Source: Adiantum capillus-veneris (lineage: Eukaryota; Streptophyta; Polypodiopsida; Polypodiales; Pteridaceae). From it: a stretch of 64,000 nt of DNA. The stretch lies in assembly GCA_014529385.2 (NCBI GenBank), contig CM043964.1, forward strand, positions 132,097,420-132,161,419, in the 5' to 3' direction. The position numbers and the translations under genes are program-made. This document shows, one piece after another, positions 20,789 through 31,181 of the stretch (position 1 is its first letter; every line of letters begins with the position of its first letter). The notes under the pieces are model-generated. The model made no database searches. It was given only the letters and a program-made list of their open reading frames with translations, and was not told the DNA's origin.

Positions 20789-20790
<2 letters not shown>
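20150..20790 (+). pseudogene. Element D copia gag remnant
   Basis: Broken plus-strand translation shows copia gag hallmarks: KMLSADGKLDGECYLVWVYM near 20167-20250, WACWDSRDAHAHAMTTM near 20350-20400, and FDALVTLLLREAMLRKNREK near 20710-20775. These match the UBN2-type gag of plant copia elements in the right order and spacing after the LTR and primer site. Several stops interrupt it. It ends in simple repeats at 20794, so pol is missing here. Confidence 0.75.
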
Positions 20791-20793
<3 letters not shown>

Positions 20794-20858
<65 letters not shown>

Positions 20859-20897
20859 TACTTTCTCCCCTCCTTCTCTCTCTCTCTCTCTCTCTCT

Positions 20898-20942
<45 letters not shown>

Positions 20943-20974
20943 CCCCCCCCCCCCCCCCCCCTCCCTCCCCCCCC
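20794..20974. repeat. Compound microsatellite: GT, AT, CT and poly-C
   Basis: Four runs in a row: GT about 20794-20842, AT 20843-20858, CT about 20873-20940, then C 20941-20974 with two T interruptions. The ORFs that cross it are artefacts. It abuts the left end of element C. Confidence 0.95.
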
Positions 20975-20975
20975 T

Positions 20976-21191
20976 CGAAAGAGAAGACGCAAGCAGTGTG
21001 ATGCATGAGCCAGAGAGCGAGCAGAGAGAGAGAGAATGAGTACTTTGTTTGGAAGGGGGAGAGCCAAAAGATTATTCACCCCCAATTATTATTATGCACA
21101 TAAATAATAAGTGGCTCAAGTGTGTGTAACTATACACTTGGGTTAGTAGCAGTTAGATGGGCGGCCGGACATGGCCAGCATAAACCTAACA
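20976..21191 (-). repeat. Element C 3' LTR (left copy)
   Basis: 216 bp. On the minus strand it begins TGTTAGGTTTATGC, just after the purine tract CAAGTAGGAGAT (21192-21203). It matches 26512-26724. Confidence 0.85.
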
Positions 21192-21223
21192 ATCTCCTAC
21201 TTGTGAGTGAGGAAGTATACTTC

Positions 21224-21706
21224 TCACCCAATGCCCATCAACTCACGACAGTGTTGAAATTGATGGCTAGAGAGACTCTTGGTGAGTGCATCCGCTTTGT
21301 TTTCTGATGTAGGAATCTTCACTAAGTCAATGCTCTTGTTTGCCAAGCATTCCCGACTGAAGTGATAATGCACATCAATGTGTTTCGTTCTGGAATGAAA
21401 CATTGGATTCTTAGCCAAGACAATAGCACTCTGACTGTCACAATGAAGAATTGGTAAACACTGCTCTAGCCTAAGATCCTTCACTAGGCGAGCAAGCCAA
21501 ATAGCTTCTTTGCATGCTTCACTCAATGCAACATACTCTGCCTCTGTAGTGGAAATGGATGTACAGTCTTGAAGTACTGATCTCCAAGAAATAGCAGAAC
21601 CAGCAAATGTGTAAATCCAACCTGTTGTGGATTTACGATTGTCAACACAACTTGCATAATCACTGTCTACATATCCCTTAATGGATAACTCTCCACCACC
21701 ATAGCA
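21224..21706 (-). pseudogene. Element C RNase H domain
   Basis: The minus-strand frame gives the copia RNase H: SKSTTGW-type and EAEYVALSEA stretches upstream, then CDSQSAIVLAKNPMFHSRTKH with the catalytic Asp, and ADALTKSLSS at the end. It is in frame with the RT piece upstream but separated by the stop at 21707-21709. It would degrade the RNA of the RNA-DNA hybrid. The ORF proper starts at 21526, but homology runs on to the stop. Confidence 0.85.
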
Positions 21707-22956
21707 TTACTGTCTACTTGCTGTGCCACTCAAGTATCTGAGAATCGACTTGACAGCATCCCAATTCTTTTTACTAGGGTTAGACATAAATCTGCTGACA
21801 ACTCCCACTGCATGTGCAATGTCAGGTCTTGTAGCCACCATGGCATACATAAGACTACCACAAGCTGAAGCATAAGGAATTTTAGCCATCTCAGCTTTTT
21901 CCTCAACAGATTTGGAACAATTGTTCTTGCTAAGTTTCAGATATGCAGGCAATGGGGTACTCAATGCCTTCCCCTTCTGCATGTTGAAACGATCAAGAAC
22001 CTTGTGCACATACTCCTTTTGAGAAAGGTATAACAACCTCTTCTTACGGTCACAAGTAATGCGCATACCCAAAATGTGATTGGCTTCACCCAAATCTTTC
22101 ATGTCAAATTTACTCTTCAGCTTGGTTTTCAAGTCAGCAATGTCTTTCTTGGAATGACCAGCAACGAGCATGTCATCCACATAAAGTATAAACATAATAA
22201 GCTATCCATTGGGTTGTCTTTTCACGTAAAGACATGGATCCTCATTACTACTTTGATAGTCAAGGGAACACATGAATGTATCAAACTTGTGATACATTGT
22301 CTGGATGATTGCTTCAAGCCATAGAGACTTTTTAGAAGCTTATAGACCAAATGTTCCTCGCCCTTTTGCACAAACCCTTCAGGTTGCTGCATATAAATCT
22401 CTTCCTCAAGATCACCATGTAAGAAAGCGGTAATAACATCCATTTGATCAAGCTCCATATCTTCAGTGGCAACCAAAGAAAACAACATTCTCAGTGTCGT
22501 CATCTTGACCACTGGAGAAAAGATTTCCTGGAAATCTACACCATATTCTTGCTTGAAACCTTTGGCCACTAAACGCGCTTTGTAATTCTCAACATTGGAT
22601 GAAATCTTCTTCTTGTAAATCCATTTACAAGGCAAAGCTTTCCTACCTTTTGGCAATGGAACAAGTTCCCATTTTTTGTTCTTTCCAATACTGGATAGCT
22701 TCCTCTTCATAGCATGTTCCCACTGAACCTTATCATTGGATAGCATAGCCTCTTTGTAACAAGAAGTCTCACCACTATCTGTCAGCAATACAAAGTCCAC
22801 GCCTGGAACAAACTGTTCTGGAGGATGTGAGACTCTTTGAGATCTCCACAGCTGATCAGAGCTTGTACTAGCCTGTGTAGTAATTGGCTCTGGAGCTATC
22901 TGTGCAGGAGGTGATACATTGGAAAATGTCACTTTTCGGAATTCAACCTCTTTCAT
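21707..22956 (-). pseudogene. Element C reverse transcriptase
   Basis: Two frames make up the RT. The upstream part (22222-22956) has KARLVAKGFKQEYGVDFQE, MDVITAFLHGDLEEEIYM and SLYGLKQSSRQ. The downstream part (21707-22195) has the catalytic FILYVDDMLVAGHS, then LGMRI, YVHKVLDRFNM and ATRPDIAHAVGVVSRF. A frame change lies near 22196-22222. The DD of YVDD is intact. A stop separates it from integrase upstream (22960-22962). Confidence 0.88.
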
Positions 22957-22959
22957 TGG

Positions 22960-24003
22960 CTACCTATGCATCGTGGTCTCATTGAAGACAACATCACTGC
23001 TATGGATTACTGATTGACTTTCCGAATCCCATAAACAATAGCCAAATTGACCATCTACACCATAGCCAATAAAGATGCATTTCCTAGACTTAGGGTCAAG
23101 CTTGGCACACAACTCCTTGGGTACATGTGCATAAGCTTTGTAGCCAAATGTACGGAGTTTTTCATAAGACAACTTATGTCCCGACCATAACTCCAAAGGT
23201 ACACAAAATTGTAATGAAGCATGTGGTGATCTATTGATCAAATACACATCAGTGTATAATGCTTCCGCCCAAAACGCTTGCGGTATATTAGCATGTGATA
23301 GCATAGACATAATCCTCTCTTGGATGGTCCTATTCATTCGTTCAGCAACACCATTTTGTGCAAGGGTATAAGGAGCTGTAAACTCGTGCTTACTTCCCCT
23401 ACTTGAACAGAAGTGTGCAAACTCTTTGGAGACATATTCTCCACCATTATCTGAGTGTAAAGCTTTCAACTTATGTTCAGACTGAGTTTCCACACTAGAT
23501 AAGAACTTTTTGAAACAAGAAAAAGTCTCATCTTTAGACTTCATGGCATAAACCCAAACATGTCGTGTTGCATCGTCAATGAATGTAACATAATAAGATG
23601 CACCACCATGGGATTTAGAAGGCATAGGCCCACATAAATCACTATGCACAAGCTCTAAGGGCTTTCTTTCTTTGTCAAAAGACTGTGTACGATGTGCTCG
23701 TGTTTGCTTACCATATTGAAAATGTTCACAAAAGAAAAAATTAGAAAATGATAAAGACGGTAAGTAGCCCAAACGAGAAAGAGTTTCCATTTCGTTCTTT
23801 GAAATATGACCTAACCGGCTATGCCACAAAGCAACAGTTGGCAACTCGGTTATAGAAAGAACACTGTTCTTGTCAGACACATGCAGAGGATAAAGTGTAC
23901 CAACTTTAGAACCATGGGCTAAAATAAGATGACCTTTCGCAATATGCCAAGACTGCTGATGAAAAGTGACTTTGTAACCCAAGTCATCAAGACGTCCAAC
24001 CAA
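22960..24003 (-). CDS. Element C integrase (347-aa open stretch)
   Basis: The frame covers GAG-pre-integrase and integrase: LWHSRLGHISKNEMETL with the two His of the HHCC zinc site, then CEHFQYGK, where the second Cys is Phe. Catalytic Asp lies in HSDLCGPMPSK, the second Asp in LHSDNGGEYVSKEF, and Glu in NGVAERMNRTIQE. The C-terminal part (KCIFIGYGVDGQFGYCLWD) is typical copia. It would join element DNA to the chromosome. The zinc-site substitution suggests loss of function although the frame is long. No start codon of its own is implied, as it is part of a polyprotein. Confidence 0.88.
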   Translation of the reverse strand: MVGRLDDLGYKVTFHQQSWHIAKGHLILAHGSKVGTLYPLHVSDKNSVLSITELPTVALWHSRLGHISKNEMETLSRLGYLPSLSFSNFFFCEHFQYGKQTRAHRTQSFDKERKPLELVHSDLCGPMPSKSHGGASYYVTFIDDATRHVWVYAMKSKDETFSCFKKFLSSVETQSEHKLKALHSDNGGEYVSKEFAHFCSSRGSKHEFTAPYTLAQNGVAERMNRTIQERIMSMLSHANIPQAFWAEALYTDVYLINRSPHASLQFCVPLELWSGHKLSYEKLRTFGYKAYAHVPKELCAKLDPKSRKCIFIGYGVDGQFGYCLWDSESQSVIHSSDVVFNETTMHR

Positions 24004-24467
24004 AAATCAAATTTCGTGTCAAAGCTGGAACATGATGCACATTATGTGTGGTAAACCTCACCCCATTTGCCATAACCACAGCAATATCACCTATGCCCAC
24101 AATGTCACAAGAGTAGCTGTCACCTATCGTAACAGTGCCAATGGTTTCCTCATATGTAGTAAACCAATGCCTATGAGGTGTGACATGCAAGGAAGCGTTC
24201 GAATCAAGATCCATGTATGGGACACTTCACCACTAACAAGTAGCTCTGCTGGCATAGAACTATGCAAAGATAGAGTTTCTTATGCATCATAAAATACATC
24301 ATTATTTTCAGTCAACATATTGATGTCTTGTGCATCACAATCATCTTGCACTATGTTCAATTCTTCAATTTTAACCGAACTCTTTGGTTTCTCCTCTTTA
24401 TCATCATTGTCTTTATCTTTGCCTTTGCCTTTACCTTTGTCACGCTTCCAAGCATAACAATCCTTCT
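23987..24467 (-). pseudogene. Element C nucleocapsid and protease region
   Basis: Translations in two frames show a CCHC knuckle (CDKFGHIKKDCYAWKR, near 24430-24485) and a Lys-rich linker, then the aspartic protease DLDSNASLHVTPHRHWFTTY (24155-24214) ending in VHHVPALTRNL. The active-site triad normally reads Asp-Ser-Gly or Asp-Thr-Gly; here it reads Asp-Ser-Asn, so the enzyme is probably inactive. Frame changes separate it from both gag and integrase. Confidence 0.8.
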
Positions 24468-25190
24468 TTATGTGACCAAACTTATCACATTACCCTTTGA
24501 AGCTTCTCTATTGCCCTCTTTCTTGGATTCACGATTCCAAGAATGACCTTTACACCGTTTTCCCTCCTTATGCACATAATAAGCTTCACCATAATGCGAG
24601 CTACCCATAGCCTTGCGGCGCATTTCCTCCGACAAAAGAGAACTAGTGACATCAATGTACACTAGCGTACCATTAGGAGCAGAGTTGCTGACAGCTGTGC
24701 AAAAGATATCCCATGAGGGTGGCAACGAACAAAGCAAGAAGATTGCTTTCATCTCATCATCAATATTGATCTGTTGTGCACAAATCTGGGCAAATAGAGA
24801 ATCAAAGTCATTAATATGACTGGCAACACTGGCTGACTCCTTCATGCGAAGGTTAAACAGTTTTTGCATCATGAAAACCTTATTACTTGCCCTATCCTTT
24901 TCATAAGTGTTGCATAACTTTTGCCATAAAGCATAGGCAGATTCACATTCGAGCACTGAAAAGTACAATGACTCAGCAAGGTGCAATCTAATAGTAGATC
25001 TGCATAGCTCATCAAGCTCCTCCCACTGAAACTGAGTCAAATTCATCTCTTCAGTCCGTGTCGCATAAATAATAGGCAATTTCTGTTTCTTTTGGACAAG
25101 CACATCTTGCATCTGATTCTTCCAAAGCTGAAAATTAGTGCCATCAAACTTCTTTATGTCATAAATGTCACGGTCTTTGCTTATAGACAT
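24468..25190 (-). CDS. Element C gag (240 aa)
   Basis: It starts MSISKDRDIYDIKKFDGTNF and runs through LWKNQMQDVLVQKK, ALWQKLCNTYEKDRASNKVF, MKESASVASHINDFDSLFAQ and LLCSLPPSWDIFCTAVS, the usual order of UBN2-type copia gag. The Met at 25190 fits the family start. The frame leaves phase at the zinc knuckle near 24485, so it ends early. Gag would form the particle that carries the RNA. Confidence 0.88.
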   Translation of the reverse strand: MSISKDRDIYDIKKFDGTNFQLWKNQMQDVLVQKKQKLPIIYATRTEEMNLTQFQWEELDELCRSTIRLHLAESLYFSVLECESAYALWQKLCNTYEKDRASNKVFMMQKLFNLRMKESASVASHINDFDSLFAQICAQQINIDDEMKAIFLLCSLPPSWDIFCTAVSNSAPNGTLVYIDVTSSLLSEEMRRKAMGSSHYGEAYYVHKEGKRCKGHSWNRESKKEGNREASKGNVISLVT

Positions 25191-26497
25191 TGTGACAAAA
25201 TGACCAAAAGATTCAGGAAAAAATTTGGCAGAGTCCCCTTTGTATTTGGGAAAATGTCAACCAAAATACGAGACAATAAGAAACCAAAATATCGCTCACA
25301 AAGTAACAAAGAGTACCATGTCACTCAGAAGCAGACTGTATAGAATCCACCGAGGTGCATCAACTGTCAGTCTGACCATAGACCGCCAACTCGACGTCAA
25401 AAGCACCTATACCAATCTATACATGTCCTATGGCGGGGTCACGAAGGGTAACTCCAGCTGCCTATATCACCGAAGGTATCCACATTTGAGAATACCCTAG
25501 CTCAAAGAAAACCTCATGCTATCGACCCTCACAACCTACGTAATGCAGTAAAGCGTATAGCCAAGTCTCAAAAATGGCTATCTTCCGGACCAAGTCTCAG
25601 AAATGGCCGGGACTGCCGTACTAGCCAAAAGATGGCTCCACAAAAGATGTACACTGGCAGTATCCACAAAGACGTACAGATGTATCACTGAGCACAAATA
25701 GGTGCCAAAAGCATATGCATGCCAGAAAAATATCCCTACTGGGAGTCAAACTGCTCTCAAAAGAGCTCAGACACTATAACAAGTGTCAACATATGCATAT
25801 GCGCATAAAAATACTCCCACTGGAACCATAACTGGCATAAATGCTGCAATCTGTACTCTGTGTGTCAATGCCGATTTCAAAACGCACTGCAATTCCTGTG
25901 TGTGGATGTCTATGACAAAGTGCAATCGTATGTGTGGATGCCGAAACAGTAGCAGTATCCGATGTCGAAGACGTAACCTAAACTCATGCCCTGTGTGTCG
26001 ATGCCGAACTCTTATAATCTCTCAAGTACATGCAACTGGAAATACCTCTGGAAAATCACCTACAAACTCCCACCTGCTATGCGTCTCGACTATGTTCGAG
26101 ATGTCCACAATATACATACATCTCGTTGGCTGAAAATTCAGCCCACATAGCTCTCACACATGAAGCTACACTTGCAGTAAACATGACAGGGAAACAACCC
26201 TCGAAGATCTGCAAGAAATTTTAAAACGCAAATTTCACAGCCGAAATAAGCAAAATCGGCCTTTTTGATGCAGACCCAGGTACTACGTATCTGCTTTTGT
26301 TCAGAGCGGCCGATTTTGGTAAAATAGAGTATAGGTTCACCTATTTTTGACACTGCCTCAACTCCTTGTTGTCCTACTGCAAACTGCTGATTCTGGCTAT
26401 CTTCACAGTAGCCCTTCATAGCCACAAGAGCTCCAAGTTCTAATGGAAAGCTCCATAGCTCAGCTCTCTATCACAAGCTTCGTTGCACTGTCCCTGT
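25191..26497 (-). other. Element C leader
   Basis: About 1.3 kb between the primer site and gag, without a coherent gene. It contains loose repeats of phrases such as TGTGTGGATGCCGA (25880-26010) and AAGTCTCAAAAATGGC (25562-25605). Confidence 0.6.
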
Positions 26498-26509
26498 GCT
26501 CTGATACCA
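26498..26509 (-). other. Primer-binding site, initiator tRNA-Met type (element C)
   Basis: The minus strand reads TGGTATCAGAGC, two bases from the LTR end. It is a perfect match to the plant initiator-Met primer site. Confidence 0.9.
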
Positions 26510-26511
26510 GT

Positions 26512-26724
26512 TGAAAGAGAAGATGCAAGCAGTGCGATGCAGGAGCCAGAGAGAAAGCAGAGAGAGAGAGAATGAGTACGCTGTTTGGAAGGGGGAGAAC
26601 CAAAAGATTATTCACCCCCAATTATTATTATGCACATATATAATAAGTGGCTCAAGTGTGTATAACTATACACTTGGGTTAGTAGCAGCTAGGTGGACGG
26701 CCGGACATGGCCAGCATAAGCCTA
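26512..26724 (-). repeat. Element C 5' LTR (right copy)
   Basis: Matches 20976-21191. The minus strand has a TTATTATATATG stretch (about 26636-26648) that could serve as a TATA box. Its outer end runs into CCTACCCTA and a poly-C tract (26730-26749), so the terminal bases are altered and no target duplication can be read. Confidence 0.82.
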
Positions 26725-26749
26725 CCCTACCCCCCCCCCCCCCCCCCCC

Positions 26750-26774
26750 AATTGTATTACCCTCACTCATCTCC

Positions 26775-26818
<44 letters not shown>

Positions 26819-27847
26819 GGGAAAAGATAGGTTCGCTTCATCTTGAGAATTTACTTATGTGAGAAGAAACAAAATCCTTCTTAGATTTTACGCAACATCG
26901 TTATAAATGACAAATTTACATAGATATTACCATTTTTCTTTGTCTCATTTTTCAAGAATTTCAAAAGAAAATCTATTTTTTTTTTGAGCCCATATTCACG
27001 GTCTCCATCCAAAATCACTTTGCTTCCTTCTCAGCCTTGGTATCATAAGAAGCCACCATGTCTATAAACGACCACCTCAATTGTCAAATCAACAAAAAAT
27101 GCTCCATCAGGAGGGATAGTGATGATATTATTGAGCTTTTCCCCTTCAACATCAATCACCTGAAGTATATCCCCAGCTTGAGTACCACATCTTGAAGTAT
27201 ATCCTCCGGACCTCGATCCAGAGAGCAGTAGAGAGTATGTAAGTGTAATTTAAAGGGCTTTTATATGATGGTTGCTTTGACTAGAAGCTTGTGTGCAAAG
27301 AGGTGTCATCATGTTGACACCCTGCCCTCTTATTGTGATCGTTGGGGTTGGTGGTTGTGAGGCTTGAGTGAATGGATTTGTAAAGTACACAAGGACCATA
27401 ACATATATTGTCTGAGACTTGTGTAAGCTGGTTGAAGGTTGTCGTCTCAGTATATGGTAAGGTAGGTAGGATTTTCACAGTACTCTAAGAAATTTGTCAT
27501 GTACTGTAGGGATCTTTTTTGTATTGGATCACAGTGAACCTATAAATCAAACTCTACACGTTGTATTTTTTAAAGCATGCCATAGCTTGATTGTGCTTGA
27601 GTGTCTTGGATCTGTGTTGGATCCAGTGTGCGAATGAAGGATTTCCGTACACAATTTTTTTTGACTTTGGGCTACCACGTCATCCGTCAGGTAGCTGAGA
27701 GGGATTTGTGGGAGGTAATTGTCATGTCGGACCATGCTGCTGGTCGGAGATGAAGAGTAGAAGATCCTCTCGAGCAAGGGTGGCATCAAATGATGATGAT
27801 GAAGAGGTTGAGGATAACGAGCAAGTGTTGTCTCCACTGCACCACTC

Positions 27848-27935
<88 letters not shown>

Positions 27936-29493
27936 GGATAAGGTAAAAGTTATGAGAATTTTCATTGTGAGGATTTATAAAGAGATCAGAAGCTCAAGAA
28001 CCCTAGGCCACAACAGTTGTTTTAAGTAGAAGTGTCTATTTAGTCATTTATTTTAAAAGATACATAGTCAAAACTTGCAAGCCATATCTTGGTTATTCTG
28101 GCAGAAGCTTCGAGAAAAGGAGAAAGTCCCAGCATATTCTTCCATTAGAAAAAGCCAGAGAGAGAGAGCGCCCTTACCTGCATCCATAGTAAGAAAAAAA
28201 TCACTAGATTAGTTTTCAAACAACATAATAGGTAACTTGGGTGACTCTAATTGTTATCCATGTCACTCTAACTTAAACTAAGAGAGAAAAATGCTAAAAA
28301 AGAAAAAATATGTGTCAAGGATGAGCCAGTGAGTACTCAATATACACAAAGTAGTCATGTATGCAGTTCGAGTTTAAGTACCTTTATCCACATCCATTTT
28401 AGCTTCCATAATGGAGATGCCAAGAGATGTAAGGATAACAAATAAGCTCAACAAAGAAAGCCTTCCGCTACATACTGTGTGGGTCTCTCACTATAAAGTT
28501 CTAACTATGAGAACTAGCTTGTGTGAAAAAGATAACAACAAAAAAAGCCAGTAGGAAAAGCACAATTGACAATGAGATACGGGCTCAAAAAGGATCTCTT
28601 ATACATAATAAAAAAGGTAAAGCATTCTCCTTGTAAGGTAGAAGTTTTCTAGAGTATTAACTTAGGCAAGAGAAAAGAAGTCACATAGAGATGACTTTTA
28701 GTGAGGGACCTACACCCCAACAACGTTTCTTGTGAGGTAAAGCATCCTCCTTGTGAGGTGGAAGAATGTGATAGATTAGCAAGATCTATTATGTTAAGTT
28801 TTGAATCACTCTCTCAATCAAAAGAATCTTGTCATGCTTATTTCATAGAAACTAGTGTAAGCAATCACTTCATGTGTAACAACTCAAAGTAATAATAATG
28901 TCAAATTAAATGAATACATCACACATCAAAAACTCATCATCTATTTGCACTTAAGGAAAACAAATTCACTCCACCACATAATCCTTCTTTCAATTGGCCA
29001 AAAATGATAGAAATATAATCCCATTTTTTATTGGCAAAAAGGTTAGTGACCTCCAAATCCTTATCCCTGTGGGCAAGCTCTCACACACCCAATTTATGTC
29101 TACTAGTACAATGCCGTCGCCTTTGGCAATGTTATATGTCCTTGTTGCTATAGGAGAGTAGAAGAATTCAATTTAGGGGGAGAAGGGGCGTACCTCTATA
29201 TCCTTGAAGTGCTACAACAGACATATGTCCGATCATTGCCTCTACAGAGCTTCTTGGCCTTCTCTCCCTCTGCTGTCCGATCCCCCTTACCCTTCCCTCA
29301 CTGCTTAGATTTACCTGCAAGACCTCTAGCACATCGGATGCCCTCGATCTAGGAAATTGCATCGTACTAGCCTAGCGGTTCTCCAGTCCAGCTGTCGGAA
29401 TGAGGCAACGACTGCAGATCCTTGACGCTCAAGCTGCGTCCACCTACGGCCACCTCATCCCTCCCACCTCAACCTTCTTTGTGAGTAGTCAGA

Positions 29494-29547
<54 letters not shown>

Positions 29548-29844
29548 TCTATATCTCCATAGTGGACTCGAGGAAAGAAAAATAGACAGTCAAAAACATT
29601 ATTTTCTATGCCTTCCTTTTTCCTTTCTAATCGGAAAGGGGATCTTCGAAGATTCTCGTTATTCGACCTGACAATTGAACATACCTATTTTAAGTTATGT
29701 TATCATTACTATGTGAATTTCTTAGTGTAAAACTTGTATCATCAGTGTTCTAGAAAATTTAGTTTCACAAACATACAAAAAATTTCAACTCTTGGCTTGT
29801 TTTATCCCAAGTGGGGATCATTGCCGCTAGATTTACATGCTTTT
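26750..29844. other. Unassigned DNA with GT and GA microsatellites
   Basis: No recognized gene. It holds a GT run (26777-26814), GA runs (27852-27932 and 29500-29544) and a loose duplication of TAAAGCATCCTCCTTGTGAGG-like sequence (28618-28645 and 28738-28765). On the minus strand near 27040-27210 an open stretch reads GDILQVIDVEGEKLNNIITI; I do not recognize it. ORFs over the GA runs (alternating Arg-Glu) are artefacts. Confidence 0.5.
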
Positions 29845-30201
29845 TGAGACTCGGATTGGGCTGGTTGTTTTGACACGTGAGTGTCCACAAGTGGTTTTTG
29901 TTTCATGCTCTGCAATTCATGCATATCAAGGTTGAGCAAGAAGCAACCTAATGTAGCCACATTCTAGTTGTGAGATTGAGTAGAGGGTAGTCTTCATAGC
30001 TACAGTTGAGTGTGTATGGCTTAGACGCCTTATGGTTGATATGGGTGTTGGACAAGACACTGCCAATATTATCTACACTGAAAATCAAAGCTCATTGGCA
30101 ATTGTGAGGAGCCCAGTTTTTCATGCTCGCACAAAGCACATTGAGGTGCATTATCACTATGTCAGAGAGAGACTCTCACGCAACACTCCCAAGGGGGGAT
30201 T
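29845..30201 (+). pseudogene. Copia RNase H remnant and polypurine tract (element D or a relative)
   Basis: Plus-strand translation with few breaks reads DWAGCFDTRVSTSGFCF, SKKQPNVATF, then AIVRSPVFHARTKHIEVHYH, the end of a copia RNase H. A purine tract (AAGGGGGGATT) ends at 30201, just before an LTR. The upstream pol is absent. It shares orientation and LTR family with element D at 19570. Confidence 0.82.
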
Positions 30202-30425
30202 TGTTACCATATATATGTGATAATGATGTGTGTGAACACACTTAGGACTGTCGGGGCATTTTTTCCTCACTAGGAGTTTTTCTTTCGTGCATTGTATATA
30301 CGCCCATCATTCTAGTGCTAACTTATCTTTCATTTGTGCACTAAATAATATACTCTCTATTGTGTGCCTTGAGCTTCTTTATCTTCTCCAAGCTGTGTGT
30401 GTTTCCCTGCAACCTATTTCCAACA
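30202..30425 (+). repeat. Copia 3' LTR (element D family)
   Basis: Begins TGTTACCATA, ends TTCCAACA, 224 bp, related to 19570-19799. If both belong to one insertion, D spans 19570-30425 with element C nested inside. The bases flanking the two LTRs (CCACT and AATCT) do not match, so this is unproven. Confidence 0.75.
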
Positions 30426-30559
30426 AATCTTTTAGCAAGGTTACTTGATGAACCTTTCAGCAAAGGAACAATTGCCTTTGTTATTTTACAAGTTGATAGT
30501 ATTAAATCAAACAAAGGAGTCATTTGTGATAACTTACTATCGATAATGGAACAAATGTA

Positions 30560-31144
30560 TGTGCGCTCCTTGCCGCACTGTCGAAGCAAGGGACTTGCCG
30601 ATACACCGTGTACGAGCCGCAGACGGCTCCAAGCACACAACTAGTTTAACTAGTAAGCTCAAGAGGGCAATGGTGTGTCACTCACCGCCTTATGCTCCTG
30701 CCGTAGAGGATTCCTCGCCGCGAAGAAGAGGGAGACGCCGCTACGCCGCGCTCAACCGCCTCGCCGCCGTCGTGCCGCCGCAACGCTCGATCGCACACAC
30801 ACTCTCACACACTCTCTCTCTCTCTCACACACATGCACACACACAAGGAGATGGTGAAGGAGAAGGTGGAGATGGAGCAAGAGCAGCTTCTATTGCACAA
30901 TGAGAGAATGACTCAATTTTAGGTTTAATTGGCTTTTATGTGAGCTCACCCCATTCACACTTGGGCGCCCATGCTTAGCCAACTAACCCTAGCATGTTCG
31001 TGTTAGAGTGCGCCTCTCATCGGTGATCACTCTACCTTTCCCTATTGGACCGACAAGCCTGGTGCCTGACTCTACTTAAATAAATAATACGGTTATAGTG
31101 TCCGTTGTAGGCGATAGGGTGTCCGTGAGCCACGAGGGTTAACA
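30560..31144 (-). repeat. Element E 3' LTR (left copy)
   Basis: Plus-strand ends TGTGCGCTCC and GGTTAACA. It contains a short CA/CT tract (30790-30845). Next to it (31145-31158) is the polypurine tract AGGAAGGGGGGCAA on the minus strand. Confidence 0.93.
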
Positions 31145-31181
31145 TTGCCCCCCTTCCTGATGTAGATTCCGTCCTCGGAAG

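Larger units (their letters stand above)
20976..26724 (-). mobile_element. Element C: Ty1/copia retrotransposon
   Basis: A 5.7 kb copia element with short LTRs (20976-21191 and 26512-26724), a primer site for initiator tRNA-Met and a polypurine tract. On the minus strand the order is gag, protease, integrase, RT, RNase H, which defines copia. LTRs differ by about a dozen mostly transitional changes in 210 bp, and each coding part has a stop or frame change, so it is dead and moderately old. It sits between poly-C tracts. Clade is perhaps Tork-like, but this was not tested. Confidence 0.9.

Noticed and set aside
27040-27210. Host gene exon on the minus strand (GDILQVIDVEGEKLNNIITI)
   Set aside because: The open stretch is short, I recognize no family, and no neighbouring exon or start was found.
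27708-28029. Arg-Glu-rich proteins
   Set aside because: They are translations of a GA microsatellite; so are the ORFs at 29400-29585 and 47669-47890.
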